The notes beneath the pieces are model-generated. The model searched no databases. It saw only the letters and a list, made by a program, of their open reading frames with translations, and was not told where the DNA came from. Of a stretch of 64,000 nt of DNA, positions 27,461 to 37,706 are shown in pieces. The stretch is from Zhongshania antarctica (GTDB lineage Bacteria > Pseudomonadota > Gammaproteobacteria > Pseudomonadales > Spongiibacteraceae), in the NCBI RefSeq assembly GCF_014202945.1, contig NZ_JACHHW010000003.1, positions 1 to 64,000 of the forward strand, given 5' to 3'. Every line of letters begins with the position of its first letter. Positions within the stretch are counted from its first letter, which is position 1. The position numbers were made by a program, and so were the translations under genes.

Positions 27461-27856
27461 ATGAGAGCAAAAACTGAACGCCGTCGGCGCGGCAGCCAAT
27501 TTTCTTTGTTAGATCGTTTCACCAGTTTGCGTGATGCCTTAAATGGCTTAGGTATATTGTTGGTAGAGCAGCACAACGCGCGTATTCATTTTGTGGTCGC
27601 TATTTGCGTATTGGCGCTGGGCCTCTTAACCGGCTTGAGTGGCGTAGAGTGGATTATGGTGTTTGCTGCTATTGCCTTGGTATGGATGGCGGAGGCCTTT
27701 AATTCATCGCTAGAGTATTTGGCTGATGCGGCGGTGCCAGAAACCCATGAACTTATCGGTAAGGCCAAAGACGTGGCTGCCGCTGGGGTGCTGATCAGTG
27801 CTGGATTCGCAGTTCTGGTCGGGCTTTGGGTGTTTATTCCGGGCTTGATACGTTAA
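27461..27856 (+). CDS. dgkA: diacylglycerol kinase family protein DgkA
   Basis: 131 residues, three membrane helices and the motif EAFNSSLEYLAD followed by HELIGKAKDVAAAGVLI. It recycles diacylglycerol (or undecaprenol) at the inner membrane. The N-terminal region is basic (KTERRRRGS). Confidence 0.9.
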   Translation: MRAKTERRRRGSQFSLLDRFTSLRDALNGLGILLVEQHNARIHFVVAICVLALGLLTGLSGVEWIMVFAAIALVWMAEAFNSSLEYLADAAVPETHELIGKAKDVAAAGVLISAGFAVLVGLWVFIPGLIR

Positions 27857-27886
27857 GGCATTACCGCGGGGCGCGGTGATGCCTTT
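27855..27886. terminator. hairpin between convergent dgkA and RND genes
   Basis: AAGGCATTACCGC / GCGGTGATGCCTT pairs with one G-T, over a 3-5 base loop, followed by TTT on the + strand. It probably ends dgkA, and perhaps the RND operon on the other strand. Confidence 0.6.
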
Positions 27887-27897
27887 GTGTACACCGC

Positions 27898-30800
27898 TCA
27901 GAAATCCGCGGCAAGCTCGCGGCGAGACTTGGAACCGGCAAGCCCGCGCATATCTTCTAATGCCATATACATACAGGGAATGAGAATCAAGGTTATTACC
28001 GTCGCGAATATTATGCCAAAGCCGAGCGATACCGCCATGGGAATAACAAACTGGGCCTGAACGCTGTCTTCCATCAGCATCGGCAGCAAGCCAAAGAAGG
28101 TCGTTAGCGAGGTCAGTAAAATGGCCCTGAAACGCATGCAGCCAGAATTGACCACCGCGTCTAAAAGGCGTTCGCCCCTCGCCAAAGCCGAGTTAATAAA
28201 GTCGACCATGATCAAGCTGTCGTTGACAACGACGCCGGATAGAGCAATAACACCAAAAAATGACATCATGCTAAACGAGATGTCGAGCACAATGTGACCG
28301 ACAACCGCGCCAATGATGCCGAAAGGAATTACTCCCATAATAATAAATGGTTGTAAGTACGAGCGCAGTGGTATGGCGAGCAGGGCGTATATGCCAAATA
28401 GCGCTACCACAAAGCCTATTGCTAGGCTTGTCATTAGCGTGCCCATTTCTTCGCTTTCGCCGCTGAACTGAACTTTAACCCCTGGGTAGCGACTGCCAAA
28501 ATGCACTTTAATCACATTGGCCATGACATCTGAGGTTACCGAGCTGGGACTGGTAAATTCCTTGTCGACTTGTGCGGTAACATTGATTGAGCGCTCGCCG
28601 TCAATACGTTTGCGTTGGCTAAAGCCCGGCTCAAATTTAATATCGGCAACACTGCTCAGCGGGATATAAGCTTGGTCGGCGGAACGAATATACATGTTTT
28701 GCAGGTCTGAAACCGCTTCGCGCTCTTCTCTTGGGTAGCGCACCATCACTTTCACTTCGTCGTTGCCGCGTTGGATTCGTTGAGCTTCGGCGCCATAAAA
28801 GGTGTCTCGTAACTGGCGACCTAAGGACGCCGAGTTGATCCCTAAAATTTCGGCGCTAGGTTTTATTTCTAAAACAATTTCATCCTGAATGGCGCTGGCG
28901 CCATTGCGAATATCAAAGACCCCCTTGTAGTGGCTGAGGACACCTTCTAAATCTTTGGCGGCGGCTTCGAGCTGGCTGTCGGAGTTGCTGCTCAATTTAA
29001 ATGAAATGGCTGGGCCAGAGCTTTGATCGGCGCTGCTCACGGACATAATTTTGGCACCGGGGATGTCGCCAATTTGTTGGCGCCAGCGACGTGCAACTTC
29101 AGCACCGTCAATGTCACGCTGCTCATTTTTAGTGAGTTCCACCATAAAGCTCACCATGCGGCCAGATGAACCGAAAGCCATAACATGGCTAATAAGACGC
29201 TTGTTATCACTGGCGGCGTGCTGGCTTTGGTAGTCGGCATCTACTTCGCGCAGTGCCTTGTCCATTTGTTCAAAGGCCAGTCGGGTCTGGGTCTCAGGCG
29301 TACCCTCGGTCATTTCTAAATTGGCCTTGATAAAATCGCTAGGTACCTCGGGTATCATCACAAAACGAACGATGCCGCCCATAATTAGGCCCGCGGTGAC
29401 AATAAGTAAGGCGAGAAAAATCGCACCTGTTACATAGCGTTTGGCGATGGCTTTGTGGATAAAGGGCCGATAATAATTATCAACGAAATTAGTAAGTACC
29501 CTGTTTGAGTAGCGGGGGATACGGTCTAGTTGGAGCCAGAATCCACTGGTGCCCGGCTTGCTGTGAGCGAGGTGAGCCGGCAGTATCCACTTGGATTCTA
29601 TTAATGAAAAACACAGGCAAAGGATGACAACCCAGCCCACAGACTCAGGAAAGGGTGCAAATGCACCGTCGGTAAACAGGGTGGGTGAAAATGCCATGAT
29701 GGTGGTAAGTACACCAAACGTGGCTGGGGTCGCAACCCGCAGTGCGCCGGTAATGACAGTGTCTATGGAGTGACCTTTATTCTCCGCTTCCGCATACGCA
29801 CTTTCGCCGATAATGATAGCGTCGTCGACGACAATGCCTAATACCAAAATAAAGCCGAATAGGCTCAGCATATTTAGGCTGATGCCTATTAATGGCATTA
29901 TGGCAAAGGTGCCTAGGAAACATATCGGCAGACCAACCATAACCCAAAAGGCAAGTTTAACATTGAGAAATAAACCGAGCACAATAAACACCAGCAGGGC
30001 ACCCATGCCGAGGTTCTTTAGCATCATGTCCATGCGGCCTTGAAGATAGAAGGTGATGTCGGCCCAGGTGTCGATACTAACCCCGTCGGGCAGAGCACCG
30101 CGTTTTTGTGCAACGTAATTTTTGGCGGCATTAGCAACAGTAATTAAGTCTTGGTTACCGACGGCAAATACCTGCAAGCCGATACTGGCTTCGCTGTCGA
30201 AAAAAGAAAAGCCGTCTTGTTCTACAAAACCATCGCGAATGGTGGCTATATCACCTAGCGTCAGTCGCGTGCCATCGGGGTGGGTGATTAGTACTAAACG
30301 CTCAAATTCGTGCTGATGGCGCGCCTGGCCGCGGGTGCGCAGCATAATATCGCCATTACTGGTTTTAATGGATCCGCCGGGCAAATCAAGGGATGAGCGT
30401 CGAATAGCCTCGGCAACCTCACTGAGACTTAAGCCGTATTGCAGCAGAGTATGCTCGGGTATTTCAATGCTGATTTCAAATTCGCGCGCGCCATTTATTT
30501 GAACGTAGGCGATGCTGTCGTCCAGCATAAGCTCTTGCTTAACTTCTTCCGCGAGATTCTTTAATCCGCGCTCATCAAGGTTGCCATAGAGCTGAATATT
30601 CAGCGCGTGATTATTAAAATCGACACGTTTAACAATCGGGCGTTCGGCTTGCTCTGGAAAGCTGATAATACCGTCGACGGCACTTTTAATTTCGTCCATT
30701 ACCGCCAAGGTATCGTAGCCATCGAATATTTCTATGATAAGTGAGGCGACGGACTCGTCGGATGTGGATTCGACACTTTCGATGGATTCAATGTCTTTAA

Positions 30801-31041
30801 GGGCTTCCTCAATTTTAAGGACAACGCCTTTCTCTACCTCGTCTGGGGTGGCACCAGGGTAGGGGACGGTGATGCTGACGATATTTAATTCGAATTCAGG
30901 CTGTACCGTACGTTGAATACTCAGCGCTGAGCCGATACCAATACCGATGATAATAATCATCATCAAGTTTGCCGCCACGGAGTTTCGGGCAAACCAAGGA
31001 ATAATGCCTTTGTGGGTGTCGAATTCGGGAATTAAACTCAT
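27898..31041 (-). CDS. RND efflux transporter, AcrB-like permease
   Basis: 1047 residues, with the twelve-helix RND layout, N-terminal GIIPWFARNSVAANLMM, and two large periplasmic loops. The proton-relay region in TM4 reads GIVVDDAIIIGESAYAEAE. It belongs to the HAE1/AcrB type exporting hydrophobic compounds, judged by sequence only. Starts 4 bases inside the adaptor gene (ATGA). No outer-membrane channel gene is nearby. Confidence 0.92.
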   Translation of the reverse strand: MSLIPEFDTHKGIIPWFARNSVAANLMMIIIIGIGIGSALSIQRTVQPEFELNIVSITVPYPGATPDEVEKGVVLKIEEALKDIESIESVESTSDESVASLIIEIFDGYDTLAVMDEIKSAVDGIISFPEQAERPIVKRVDFNNHALNIQLYGNLDERGLKNLAEEVKQELMLDDSIAYVQINGAREFEISIEIPEHTLLQYGLSLSEVAEAIRRSSLDLPGGSIKTSNGDIMLRTRGQARHQHEFERLVLITHPDGTRLTLGDIATIRDGFVEQDGFSFFDSEASIGLQVFAVGNQDLITVANAAKNYVAQKRGALPDGVSIDTWADITFYLQGRMDMMLKNLGMGALLVFIVLGLFLNVKLAFWVMVGLPICFLGTFAIMPLIGISLNMLSLFGFILVLGIVVDDAIIIGESAYAEAENKGHSIDTVITGALRVATPATFGVLTTIMAFSPTLFTDGAFAPFPESVGWVVILCLCFSLIESKWILPAHLAHSKPGTSGFWLQLDRIPRYSNRVLTNFVDNYYRPFIHKAIAKRYVTGAIFLALLIVTAGLIMGGIVRFVMIPEVPSDFIKANLEMTEGTPETQTRLAFEQMDKALREVDADYQSQHAASDNKRLISHVMAFGSSGRMVSFMVELTKNEQRDIDGAEVARRWRQQIGDIPGAKIMSVSSADQSSGPAISFKLSSNSDSQLEAAAKDLEGVLSHYKGVFDIRNGASAIQDEIVLEIKPSAEILGINSASLGRQLRDTFYGAEAQRIQRGNDEVKVMVRYPREEREAVSDLQNMYIRSADQAYIPLSSVADIKFEPGFSQRKRIDGERSINVTAQVDKEFTSPSSVTSDVMANVIKVHFGSRYPGVKVQFSGESEEMGTLMTSLAIGFVVALFGIYALLAIPLRSYLQPFIIMGVIPFGIIGAVVGHIVLDISFSMMSFFGVIALSGVVVNDSLIMVDFINSALARGERLLDAVVNSGCMRFRAILLTSLTTFFGLLPMLMEDSVQAQFVIPMAVSLGFGIIFATVITLILIPCMYMALEDMRGLAGSKSRRELAADF

Positions 31042-32267
31042 TGCGGTATGGACCGAACGTTGAGGGTGGCAATATTGTTGTGCTGGCCCATTGATTCAAT
31101 CAGGCTGCTGGTGTTGCTTTGGTGGTTGATTTTGACCTTGGTGCCGGCAACGGCATTGGGGATGGTCGACAGGCAAATTAAGTCGCCGTTATCGAGGCCC
31201 TCGTAAACATAGACCAGTTTGCCCTCCGTGCGGAGCGTTTTGACCTCGCGGTTTGTTAATTTTTGCTCTTTGTCGAGCACCCACACTTTATTGCCAGCGC
31301 GCAATATATAGCGTGGTATGGCAATTAATTCATCGATTTGCTTGCCGCTGATTTCGGCTTTGACAAAGCTGCCCATCATTAATGTTTCGCCTGGGCTATC
31401 GAGCCGATAGGGGTCATTAATTTCGGCAACAACAAATAATACGCGGCTGCGCTCATCGAGTACGCCCTCGGTACGCACGACAGCACCCTGCCAGTGTTGG
31501 CCGAGATCATTTTCAAAGCTTACTTTGGGCGCAGCGTTTGGCTGACGACCACTGGGCAAGTCAAGGTAGCGAAGACGGTCTGCCGGAATGGGCAGGCGAA
31601 CTTCGGCGCGGTCAACGGCAAAAATATCACCAAGTTGGCTGCCAGTAGTGACATATTGGCCAAGATCGACATTACGGCTTTTAATAATGCCGCGATAGGG
31701 CGCGCGAATTTTGGTGCGACTAAGGTTGTTTTGGGCGTAGCTGAGGTCGGCTAACGCGGCTTGCAAACGCGCTTCGGCTTCTTTTAATTGGGGTTCCCGT
31801 AAGGCGAGGCTTAAGGCGTCGTTATTGGCGTGTTTGCGAGGATATTTTCTCAGGTCTTCTTTGGCAACGGCGGCCATGCCTTTTTCATGACTAAGATTAC
31901 TTTCGGCTGCGGCTAGGTTGGCTTCGGCACGCTTTAACTCAACCTGATAATTGCGGTCATCAATGGTGAGTAGGAGTGTATTTGCTGCAACGATGCCGCC
32001 ACTTTCAAATTGCGGAGCAACCGCGACGACCTTGCCCGAGACCTCAGATACCAAGTTGGTTTGCGTGCGCGGTTGCACATTGCCTTGGGAGTTAACGGGA
32101 ATAGAGAGTGTCTGTTTCTCTGCGACGGCAACATCGACGATCAATTCTGGTGGGACAATGGTAATTGTCTCTGCCGGGGGCTTGAGCGCGTAAAAAACGC
32201 CAGCAATAACAGTGGCAACTAAAAGAATGATCGCCGCGATGACGGCTTGATTAGACTGTTTCAACAC
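31038..32267 (-). CDS. RND efflux periplasmic adaptor (membrane fusion protein)
   Basis: 409 residues. An N-terminal anchor (about 8-27) is followed by lipoyl half-motifs around an alpha-hairpin (about 80-185, VVAVAPQFESGGIV and IRAPYRGIIKSRNVDLGQYV) and beta-barrel. First gene of a two-gene operon with the permease. The 150 bases upstream hold its promoter but no operator I can identify. Confidence 0.92.
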   Translation of the reverse strand: MLKQSNQAVIAAIILLVATVIAGVFYALKPPAETITIVPPELIVDVAVAEKQTLSIPVNSQGNVQPRTQTNLVSEVSGKVVAVAPQFESGGIVAANTLLLTIDDRNYQVELKRAEANLAAAESNLSHEKGMAAVAKEDLRKYPRKHANNDALSLALREPQLKEAEARLQAALADLSYAQNNLSRTKIRAPYRGIIKSRNVDLGQYVTTGSQLGDIFAVDRAEVRLPIPADRLRYLDLPSGRQPNAAPKVSFENDLGQHWQGAVVRTEGVLDERSRVLFVVAEINDPYRLDSPGETLMMGSFVKAEISGKQIDELIAIPRYILRAGNKVWVLDKEQKLTNREVKTLRTEGKLVYVYEGLDNGDLICLSTIPNAVAGTKVKINHQSNTSSLIESMGQHNNIATLNVRSIPQ

Positions 32268-32418
32268 GCTGAGGGTCTCTGTGGGGCCTAATGATATTCG
32301 TCATCGCATTTGATAGCGAATGCCTCGTACCGCTGGGTTGGCGGGCGTCTGAGACCCGCAAAGTAGCTAAGACGCTGTCATTGTATCGTTATAGTCGACG
32401 CTATGGTGTGACATCTTG

Positions 32419-34740
32419 TTAATCCGTGCGGATCCAGTTCTCGCCGGTATCCGCTTCCCGTGGTAGCGGAATGCTCGGTGTCCAATCTAGCCAGCTCTGC
32501 TCGACGTTTTGGCGCAGTGGGAAGACCATGCCCGAGATGACTTGGGGTGCTAGTGGGCTTGAATCTGGCGTCGCAAAGGCAATACCGCCTTCAAGCAAGG
32601 ACTCGATGGACTTGCTGCGGATGGTTGCGCCGCTAAACAAGCCAAATTTCACCGCAATGCCACTGGAATTCCAAAATACACTGTTTTCTCTCACTAGGCC
32701 GGCATAGCGCGACTCAATATTAATATGCATTAAGGTTTGGGTGGCGTCGTCGGCTAATTCATAGCCAAATACCTCACCCACCGGAATATCTCGGTAAAAG
32801 ACTTTTACACCTTCTTTAATTGAGCCGCGCTGGGGTGCTGCCACAATTAAATTAAGCCCAGTACTGGGCTTGCTGAGTGGCGGCGGCTTGTCCAAGGCTG
32901 CGAAGCTAGTTTGCGGCGTGCCGTAGCCTGGACGAACACTGATATAACTGCCGGTGACTAAGGTTTCTAAATTGCGGGTGCCGATCAGGCCGAGTTGTGG
33001 CCTTACTACCCAAAATTGGCTGCCACTGCGCGCCAGTGCTTTGGCTGATGGTGCTAGGCGGGCGCTGACTTTAACGCCTTCCATATTGGTATCAAGTTCA
33101 ACGGTAATGACCTCGCCAACTTTAATACCCTGGTATTTGATCTCGGTGCCTTTGTTAATATTGCTGCCGGTATCAAAGTACAAAAAGATGTCGCGGCCCT
33201 TGTCGGCAAAGGTGCTTTGGTAGTCAGGGTGCAGTGAATAGCGCAGCCCCTCCCAGGCCAATTGGGGCTTTTTGACGTCTGGGGTGTGGAAGGCAATGCC
33301 GCCAGCGACGATGGTCGCGAGGGAGTCAGCTCGTATGTCTAAGCCGCTGAGACCGCCACTAATGCTTATGCCGCTGGCATTCCAGAACTGCGACTCGCGA
33401 TGCACCAAGTGGGCATAGCGCTGATGAATAAACGCGCCGATATTAACGCCATTGGCGTCGAGTTCAATGGATTCGACTTGGCCAACGGCTATTTTTCGGT
33501 AGTAAATCTTGGTGCCGATACCAACCGAGTTCAGTTCGTCGCTGCGCAGACTTAGACGTAAACCGGGTTGCTGAATACTGCTGTCAGGAGCTTTGAAAAG
33601 GGCGGTATACCGCGCGGCAATGGCGCCGCCCTTGCCGCTAACGCGCATGGCAATGTACGGGCCGCCAAGTAGCGCATCAAGTCCGCTAACACCCGTGCTA
33701 GAGACCTCTGGTTTTACCAACCAAAACTGGCTGTCGGTGTTTAAGTATTGATGGTGAGGTGCGCTGATGGTCAATGTAATATTGGCGCCAAGATTGGGGT
33801 TGTTGTCGACAAAACTCAAGGACTCGACTTTACCGATGTCCATGCCCAATAAGCGAACATTACTGCCCACGGTGAGGCCGTCTGGATTGCGGAAATACAC
33901 AACAATTTCCTTGCTACCCTTGGCTCGCTCCTTGGTGGTGAAGAGACGGAAACGCGTATTATTGTCGACGGCCTCAGCACCTGCAGCGGGCGTCTCAAAG
34001 GCGATGCCGCCGGCGAGAATGCTGGCGATTGAACCGGCGTCAATGTCGATTCCCTGCAGCCCCGCGTTCACCTTCAAACCACTCTGCTGCCAGAAGCGCG
34101 AACTGCTGTTTACCAGGTGCTGATATTGGGGGTCAATACGGACATTGGCCTCGATACCATTTTTACTAAGCTGGTAGCTTTCAATGTCGCCGACGTCGAT
34201 TTGCTGGTAGAGAATGGGTGCACCCACCGACAGCGAGCCGAGGCTCTCCGCCTCAAGAACGAGTCGCAGTCCTGGTAAATTGCTAGCCATTGGCGGAGGC
34301 TCGATGAGTGCGGTAAAGCGCTCGGTAGGCTCACCGTCACCGGGCTTGAAGCTGATGTAATTACCGGCAACCAGGGTGTCTAAGCCGGAAACCCCAGAAA
34401 GCGATATTTGCGGCTTTACTAGCCAAAATGCGGTGTTCTCGCGGATTAACGGGGCAATTTGCTCGCTCAGTTCAATTGTTGCCGTTACCCCTTCGAGGTC
34501 GTCGTCGAGCTGCAGGCTGGTGACTTGGCCAACATTGATACCCTGATACATGACCGGGGTTTTGCCGACACTTATGCCGCTGCCATTGTCGAAAGCAACG
34601 GTAACGCGCAAGCCAGTATTGTTGATGTTTTGGTAGAGCAGCCAGGCGGCGACAGCAAGCGCGATGAGTGGGAGTAGCCAAATCGCTGACAGGCTACGTT
34701 TTGGCGCGGAGTGTGCGGATCTAATATTGTCTTCAATCAT
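32419..34740 (-). CDS. six-MCE-domain PqiB/LetB-like lipid transport protein
   Basis: 773 residues. One N-terminal membrane segment (about 20-37) is followed by six MCE repeats, each opening with a version of VGxxVxYxGxxVG (first: VGKTPVMYQGINVGQV; last: EGVKVFYRDIPVGEV). E. coli PqiB has three repeats and LetB seven, so this is intermediate. Such proteins form periplasm-spanning tubes that carry phospholipid between membranes. ATG 34740 overlaps the end of the upstream pqiA gene by 8 bases; the extra 36 residues of a longer frame read through that gene and lack membrane character. Confidence 0.88.
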   Translation of the reverse strand: MIEDNIRSAHSAPKRSLSAIWLLPLIALAVAAWLLYQNINNTGLRVTVAFDNGSGISVGKTPVMYQGINVGQVTSLQLDDDLEGVTATIELSEQIAPLIRENTAFWLVKPQISLSGVSGLDTLVAGNYISFKPGDGEPTERFTALIEPPPMASNLPGLRLVLEAESLGSLSVGAPILYQQIDVGDIESYQLSKNGIEANVRIDPQYQHLVNSSSRFWQQSGLKVNAGLQGIDIDAGSIASILAGGIAFETPAAGAEAVDNNTRFRLFTTKERAKGSKEIVVYFRNPDGLTVGSNVRLLGMDIGKVESLSFVDNNPNLGANITLTISAPHHQYLNTDSQFWLVKPEVSSTGVSGLDALLGGPYIAMRVSGKGGAIAARYTALFKAPDSSIQQPGLRLSLRSDELNSVGIGTKIYYRKIAVGQVESIELDANGVNIGAFIHQRYAHLVHRESQFWNASGISISGGLSGLDIRADSLATIVAGGIAFHTPDVKKPQLAWEGLRYSLHPDYQSTFADKGRDIFLYFDTGSNINKGTEIKYQGIKVGEVITVELDTNMEGVKVSARLAPSAKALARSGSQFWVVRPQLGLIGTRNLETLVTGSYISVRPGYGTPQTSFAALDKPPPLSKPSTGLNLIVAAPQRGSIKEGVKVFYRDIPVGEVFGYELADDATQTLMHINIESRYAGLVRENSVFWNSSGIAVKFGLFSGATIRSKSIESLLEGGIAFATPDSSPLAPQVISGMVFPLRQNVEQSWLDWTPSIPLPREADTGENWIRTD

Positions 34741-35353
34741 TGTCCAAATCCCAAAGCAAGCGCGGGTCAAAACTATTGGCGGCGAACAGTGTGAGAACCA
34801 CCACCGCAGCAAAGGCGGTGGCGGCGGGGCCACTCTCCACGGTGGCAATATTGCCGAGGTGAACCAAGGTCACCAAAATAGAGATCATAAATAAATCGAG
34901 CATCGACCAGCGGCCAATAAAGTGTATAAAACGGTATAGCACTGTGCACTGCTGTTTGCTCAGCGGGAGGTGAAGCTGCACAGCCAAGATGAGAATTATA
35001 ATAATCATCAGTTTAATGACTGGTACCGCGATACTGGCGATAAAGACAATGGCGGCAATTGCCTGTAAATCGGCTTGCCACAGTTTTACAACCCCAGACA
35101 TGATGGTGTCAGGGTCACCCTTGCCGAAACTGATAACGGTCAGTATGGGTAAAATATTGGCTGGAATCATTAGAAATGCGGCGGCTAGCGTATAGGCCCA
35201 GCTACGTTGCAGGCTGCGCGGCTGGCGAAAACTCAGCGGTGCAGCACAGCGGGTACAATGCCAGGATTGCGCTTGGCTGGTTGTGGTAATGCGGCTGAGT
35301 TTGCCGCAGGTGGTGCAGCGGGCAATACCGCGCTGCTGCGCTGTCACTGTCAT
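34733..35353 (-). CDS. pqiA: PqiA-domain membrane protein, second copy
   Basis: 206 residues: a zinc-ribbon-like N-terminus (CTTC and CTRC) and four membrane helices of one PqiA domain (WAYTLAAAFLMIPANILP, GRWSMLDLFMISILV). E. coli PqiA/LetA carries two such units in one chain; here they are two genes that abut with no spacer. Inner-membrane partner of the MCE protein. Confidence 0.9.
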   Translation of the reverse strand: MTVTAQQRGIARCTTCGKLSRITTTSQAQSWHCTRCAAPLSFRQPRSLQRSWAYTLAAAFLMIPANILPILTVISFGKGDPDTIMSGVVKLWQADLQAIAAIVFIASIAVPVIKLMIIIILILAVQLHLPLSKQQCTVLYRFIHFIGRWSMLDLFMISILVTLVHLGNIATVESGPAATAFAAVVVLTLFAANSFDPRLLWDLDND

Positions 35354-35977
35354 TTAGCTGCGTTGCTCCCAATATTGCCAGGCCTGCTCTTCGTGGAAAT
35401 ACTGGCTGCACAGAATAATGCACAGCAACAAGCCCACTAAGCAATAGGTGCCGCTGGCAACGCTGACTTCGCCGGGATCCATCATCTTGACATAGGCGAC
35501 GATAATGCCCATGGCATAGACTTCAAGCATGCTCCAACTTTGCATCCACACTTTACATTTAAGCCAGGCAGGAAAGTATCTTGGGTAGCGCTTAAGCCGA
35601 ATGGATATACCGATCATGGTTGTAAGTAGTAGGTGCATAAGCGGAGCGAGCAGGGAGCAAAGCAAAATTAGTACGGCAAGCAGGTGTTCGTTTTCTAACC
35701 AGAGTCGCACTACGCCACCGAGCAGTGAATTGCTGCCCAGTTGCCCTACCATGTCGAGTTTTAATATTGGCAGACTCATGGCGGGTATAAACAATAATAG
35801 TCCGCTCACGGCGGCGGCTAAGTCGATGTCGGCGCTGGGGTTTGACGCATGCCATAAGGTGGCGGCGCAGCGTGGGCAGTGGCCTTCTTGGCGGTGATCG
35901 CTATCGCTGGTGTGCAGCAAAAGATCGCAGTCTGGGCAGGCGGTTAGGCCTTTCGGAATTTGGCTAGCATTGGTCAT
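35354..35977 (-). CDS. pqiA: PqiA-domain membrane protein, first copy
   Basis: 207 residues with its own zinc ribbon (CPDC and CPRC) and four helices (LLLFIPAMSLPILKLDM, SWSMLEVYAMGIIVAYV). Start at ATG 35977, 7 bases after the cls stop; the longer frame runs antisense-like through cls. Its stop is directly followed by the ATG of the second copy. Confidence 0.9.
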   Translation of the reverse strand: MTNASQIPKGLTACPDCDLLLHTSDSDHRQEGHCPRCAATLWHASNPSADIDLAAAVSGLLLFIPAMSLPILKLDMVGQLGSNSLLGGVVRLWLENEHLLAVLILLCSLLAPLMHLLLTTMIGISIRLKRYPRYFPAWLKCKVWMQSWSMLEVYAMGIIVAYVKMMDPGEVSVASGTYCLVGLLLCIILCSQYFHEEQAWQYWEQRS

Positions 35978-35984
35978 CGTGGTG

Positions 35985-37460
35985 TTATTGCAGCGGTGCA
36001 AAAAGATAGGCGCAGCGACTGAATAGGCGGCGACGCAGAGACCATTTTGCGACTTCTCTGGGCAGCAATTGCTCGCAGTGCTGTAAGTCCGTAATGAGCA
36101 TATCTTCCATTTTTTTGGCAAATTGACGGTCGTGGTTGATAACGCCGATTTCAAAGTTAAGACGAAACGAGCGATTGTCGAGATTGGCGGTACCCACCAC
36201 GCTGATATCATCATCTACTAACATTACTTTCTCATGCAAGAAGCCGTCTTGGTAGTAATAGAACTGCACGCCCCTCGCCAAGGTTTCTTTGATCGCGGTA
36301 TAGGATGATAGTTGTATCATGATTTTATCTGGTTTGGCTGGCAATATAATGCGGACATCAACGCCGCGCATGGCGGCGAGCTGCAAGGCCTGGATGACGG
36401 GGGCGTCGGGCACAAAATAGGGGCTGACAATCCACAATCTACTCGTGGCGTGGTTAATCATATTGAGAAAATAAAGCGCACAACTTTCCGTGTTATCTGC
36501 GGGGCCAGTAGCGAGAATCAAGGTGTTGATCTGCGGTTCAGTAGTGGCGCTGGCGCAAAGCTGCCAGTTGAGTTCGGGAAGTGATTCCGTGGCCCAAAGC
36601 CAGTCTTCTGCAAAGGCGAGTTGCACGGCCTGAACGGCGGGGCCGGTCAGTGCAAGACCAGTGTCGCGCCAAGGCGTTAGCCGCGGATGCATATGCTGAT
36701 ACTCATCGCCGATATTCATGCCGCCAATCAAGCAGTAATTGCCGTCGCAAACCACAATTTTTCGGTGATTGCGAAAATTCAGCTGCAGCCGATTACCAAG
36801 GCCCTTCGTGCTATTAAAGGGGCGAATATCAACACCGCCATTGCGAAGTTTGCGTAAATAGCTACCCGGCAATTGCAGGCTGCCAATTTCGTCGTAGATA
36901 CAGTAGACCGCAACCCCTTCCTGCACTTTGGTGAGCAATAACTCGGCTAATTCGCCGCCGATGTTGTCGTCGCGAATAATGTAAAACTCAAGGAGCACGT
37001 AGTGTTCTGCGGCGGCGATGCGGCTTAGCATCTCCGCGAAAGCCTGCTCTCCGTTAATGAGTAAATGAGCCTCATTACCGCAACTAAAGGGTAGGGTGGC
37101 CAATTTTTCTAGGGCGATAAATCGCGGGTCGTGGCTGCTATTGGTGTGGAAATTGGTCAGCTCGGCTGCCAGCTTGGCGGCTATTTGATCGATCTCACTG
37201 TGGTCGCTGTTTTTGGCTAGGGCGTAACCGCGAAACTTTCGACGACCAAAAATCCAATATAGAGGAACAAACACCCAAGGTAAGCCCAGTAAGACAATAG
37301 CCCACGCTACGGCGCCCTGGGCAGTTCGGGATTTAAGAATGGCCTCAAGGGCAGAGAGTACACCTAGAACCATGAATGTGGCGGCAAAAAGTGCAGCAAT
37401 GCTGGTGCTATTACCGCTTAGCCAGTGCCAAAACGTTGCGAGAGTGTCAGCGGGCATCAC
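35985..37460 (-). CDS. cls: cardiolipin synthase (PLD type)
   Basis: 491 residues: two N-terminal membrane segments (about 17-75), then two PLD catalytic motifs, HRKIVVCDGNYCLIGGMN and HEKVMLVDDDISVVGTAN. Makes cardiolipin from phosphatidylglycerol at the inner membrane. The first of four tightly packed genes with pqiA, pqiA and the MCE gene, linking synthesis and transport of phospholipid. Start GTG 37460 or ATG 37457, after AAGGAG. Confidence 0.92.
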   Translation of the reverse strand: MMPADTLATFWHWLSGNSTSIAALFAATFMVLGVLSALEAILKSRTAQGAVAWAIVLLGLPWVFVPLYWIFGRRKFRGYALAKNSDHSEIDQIAAKLAAELTNFHTNSSHDPRFIALEKLATLPFSCGNEAHLLINGEQAFAEMLSRIAAAEHYVLLEFYIIRDDNIGGELAELLLTKVQEGVAVYCIYDEIGSLQLPGSYLRKLRNGGVDIRPFNSTKGLGNRLQLNFRNHRKIVVCDGNYCLIGGMNIGDEYQHMHPRLTPWRDTGLALTGPAVQAVQLAFAEDWLWATESLPELNWQLCASATTEPQINTLILATGPADNTESCALYFLNMINHATSRLWIVSPYFVPDAPVIQALQLAAMRGVDVRIILPAKPDKIMIQLSSYTAIKETLARGVQFYYYQDGFLHEKVMLVDDDISVVGTANLDNRSFRLNFEIGVINHDRQFAKKMEDMLITDLQHCEQLLPREVAKWSLRRRLFSRCAYLFAPLQ

Positions 37461-37706
37461 GTTGTTCTTATCTCCTTTTTTGTCGCCTTAGTATCGCTGG
37501 ATTTAGCCTAGTGAGTGTAGTTGTTTCTGTAGACGACGGGCTCGGCTTGTATCGATAGACCCACTGAACGCGTAAAAGTGCGCTAATTTGGTTTGTGCCT
37601 GCGTCGTCTCGATAGACGATGCAGGGCGCAGCAGAAGGAATGCTAAAGTAGGCGCTTGACAGTAATATCGGCGAATATAGCGCCGATCGGCAATGATGGA
37701 GCGGCA

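Noticed and set aside
34733-35977. Frameshifted single pqiA gene
   Set aside because: Both halves have a proper start, own zinc ribbon and four helices; the stop and start abut cleanly, as in natural split forms.
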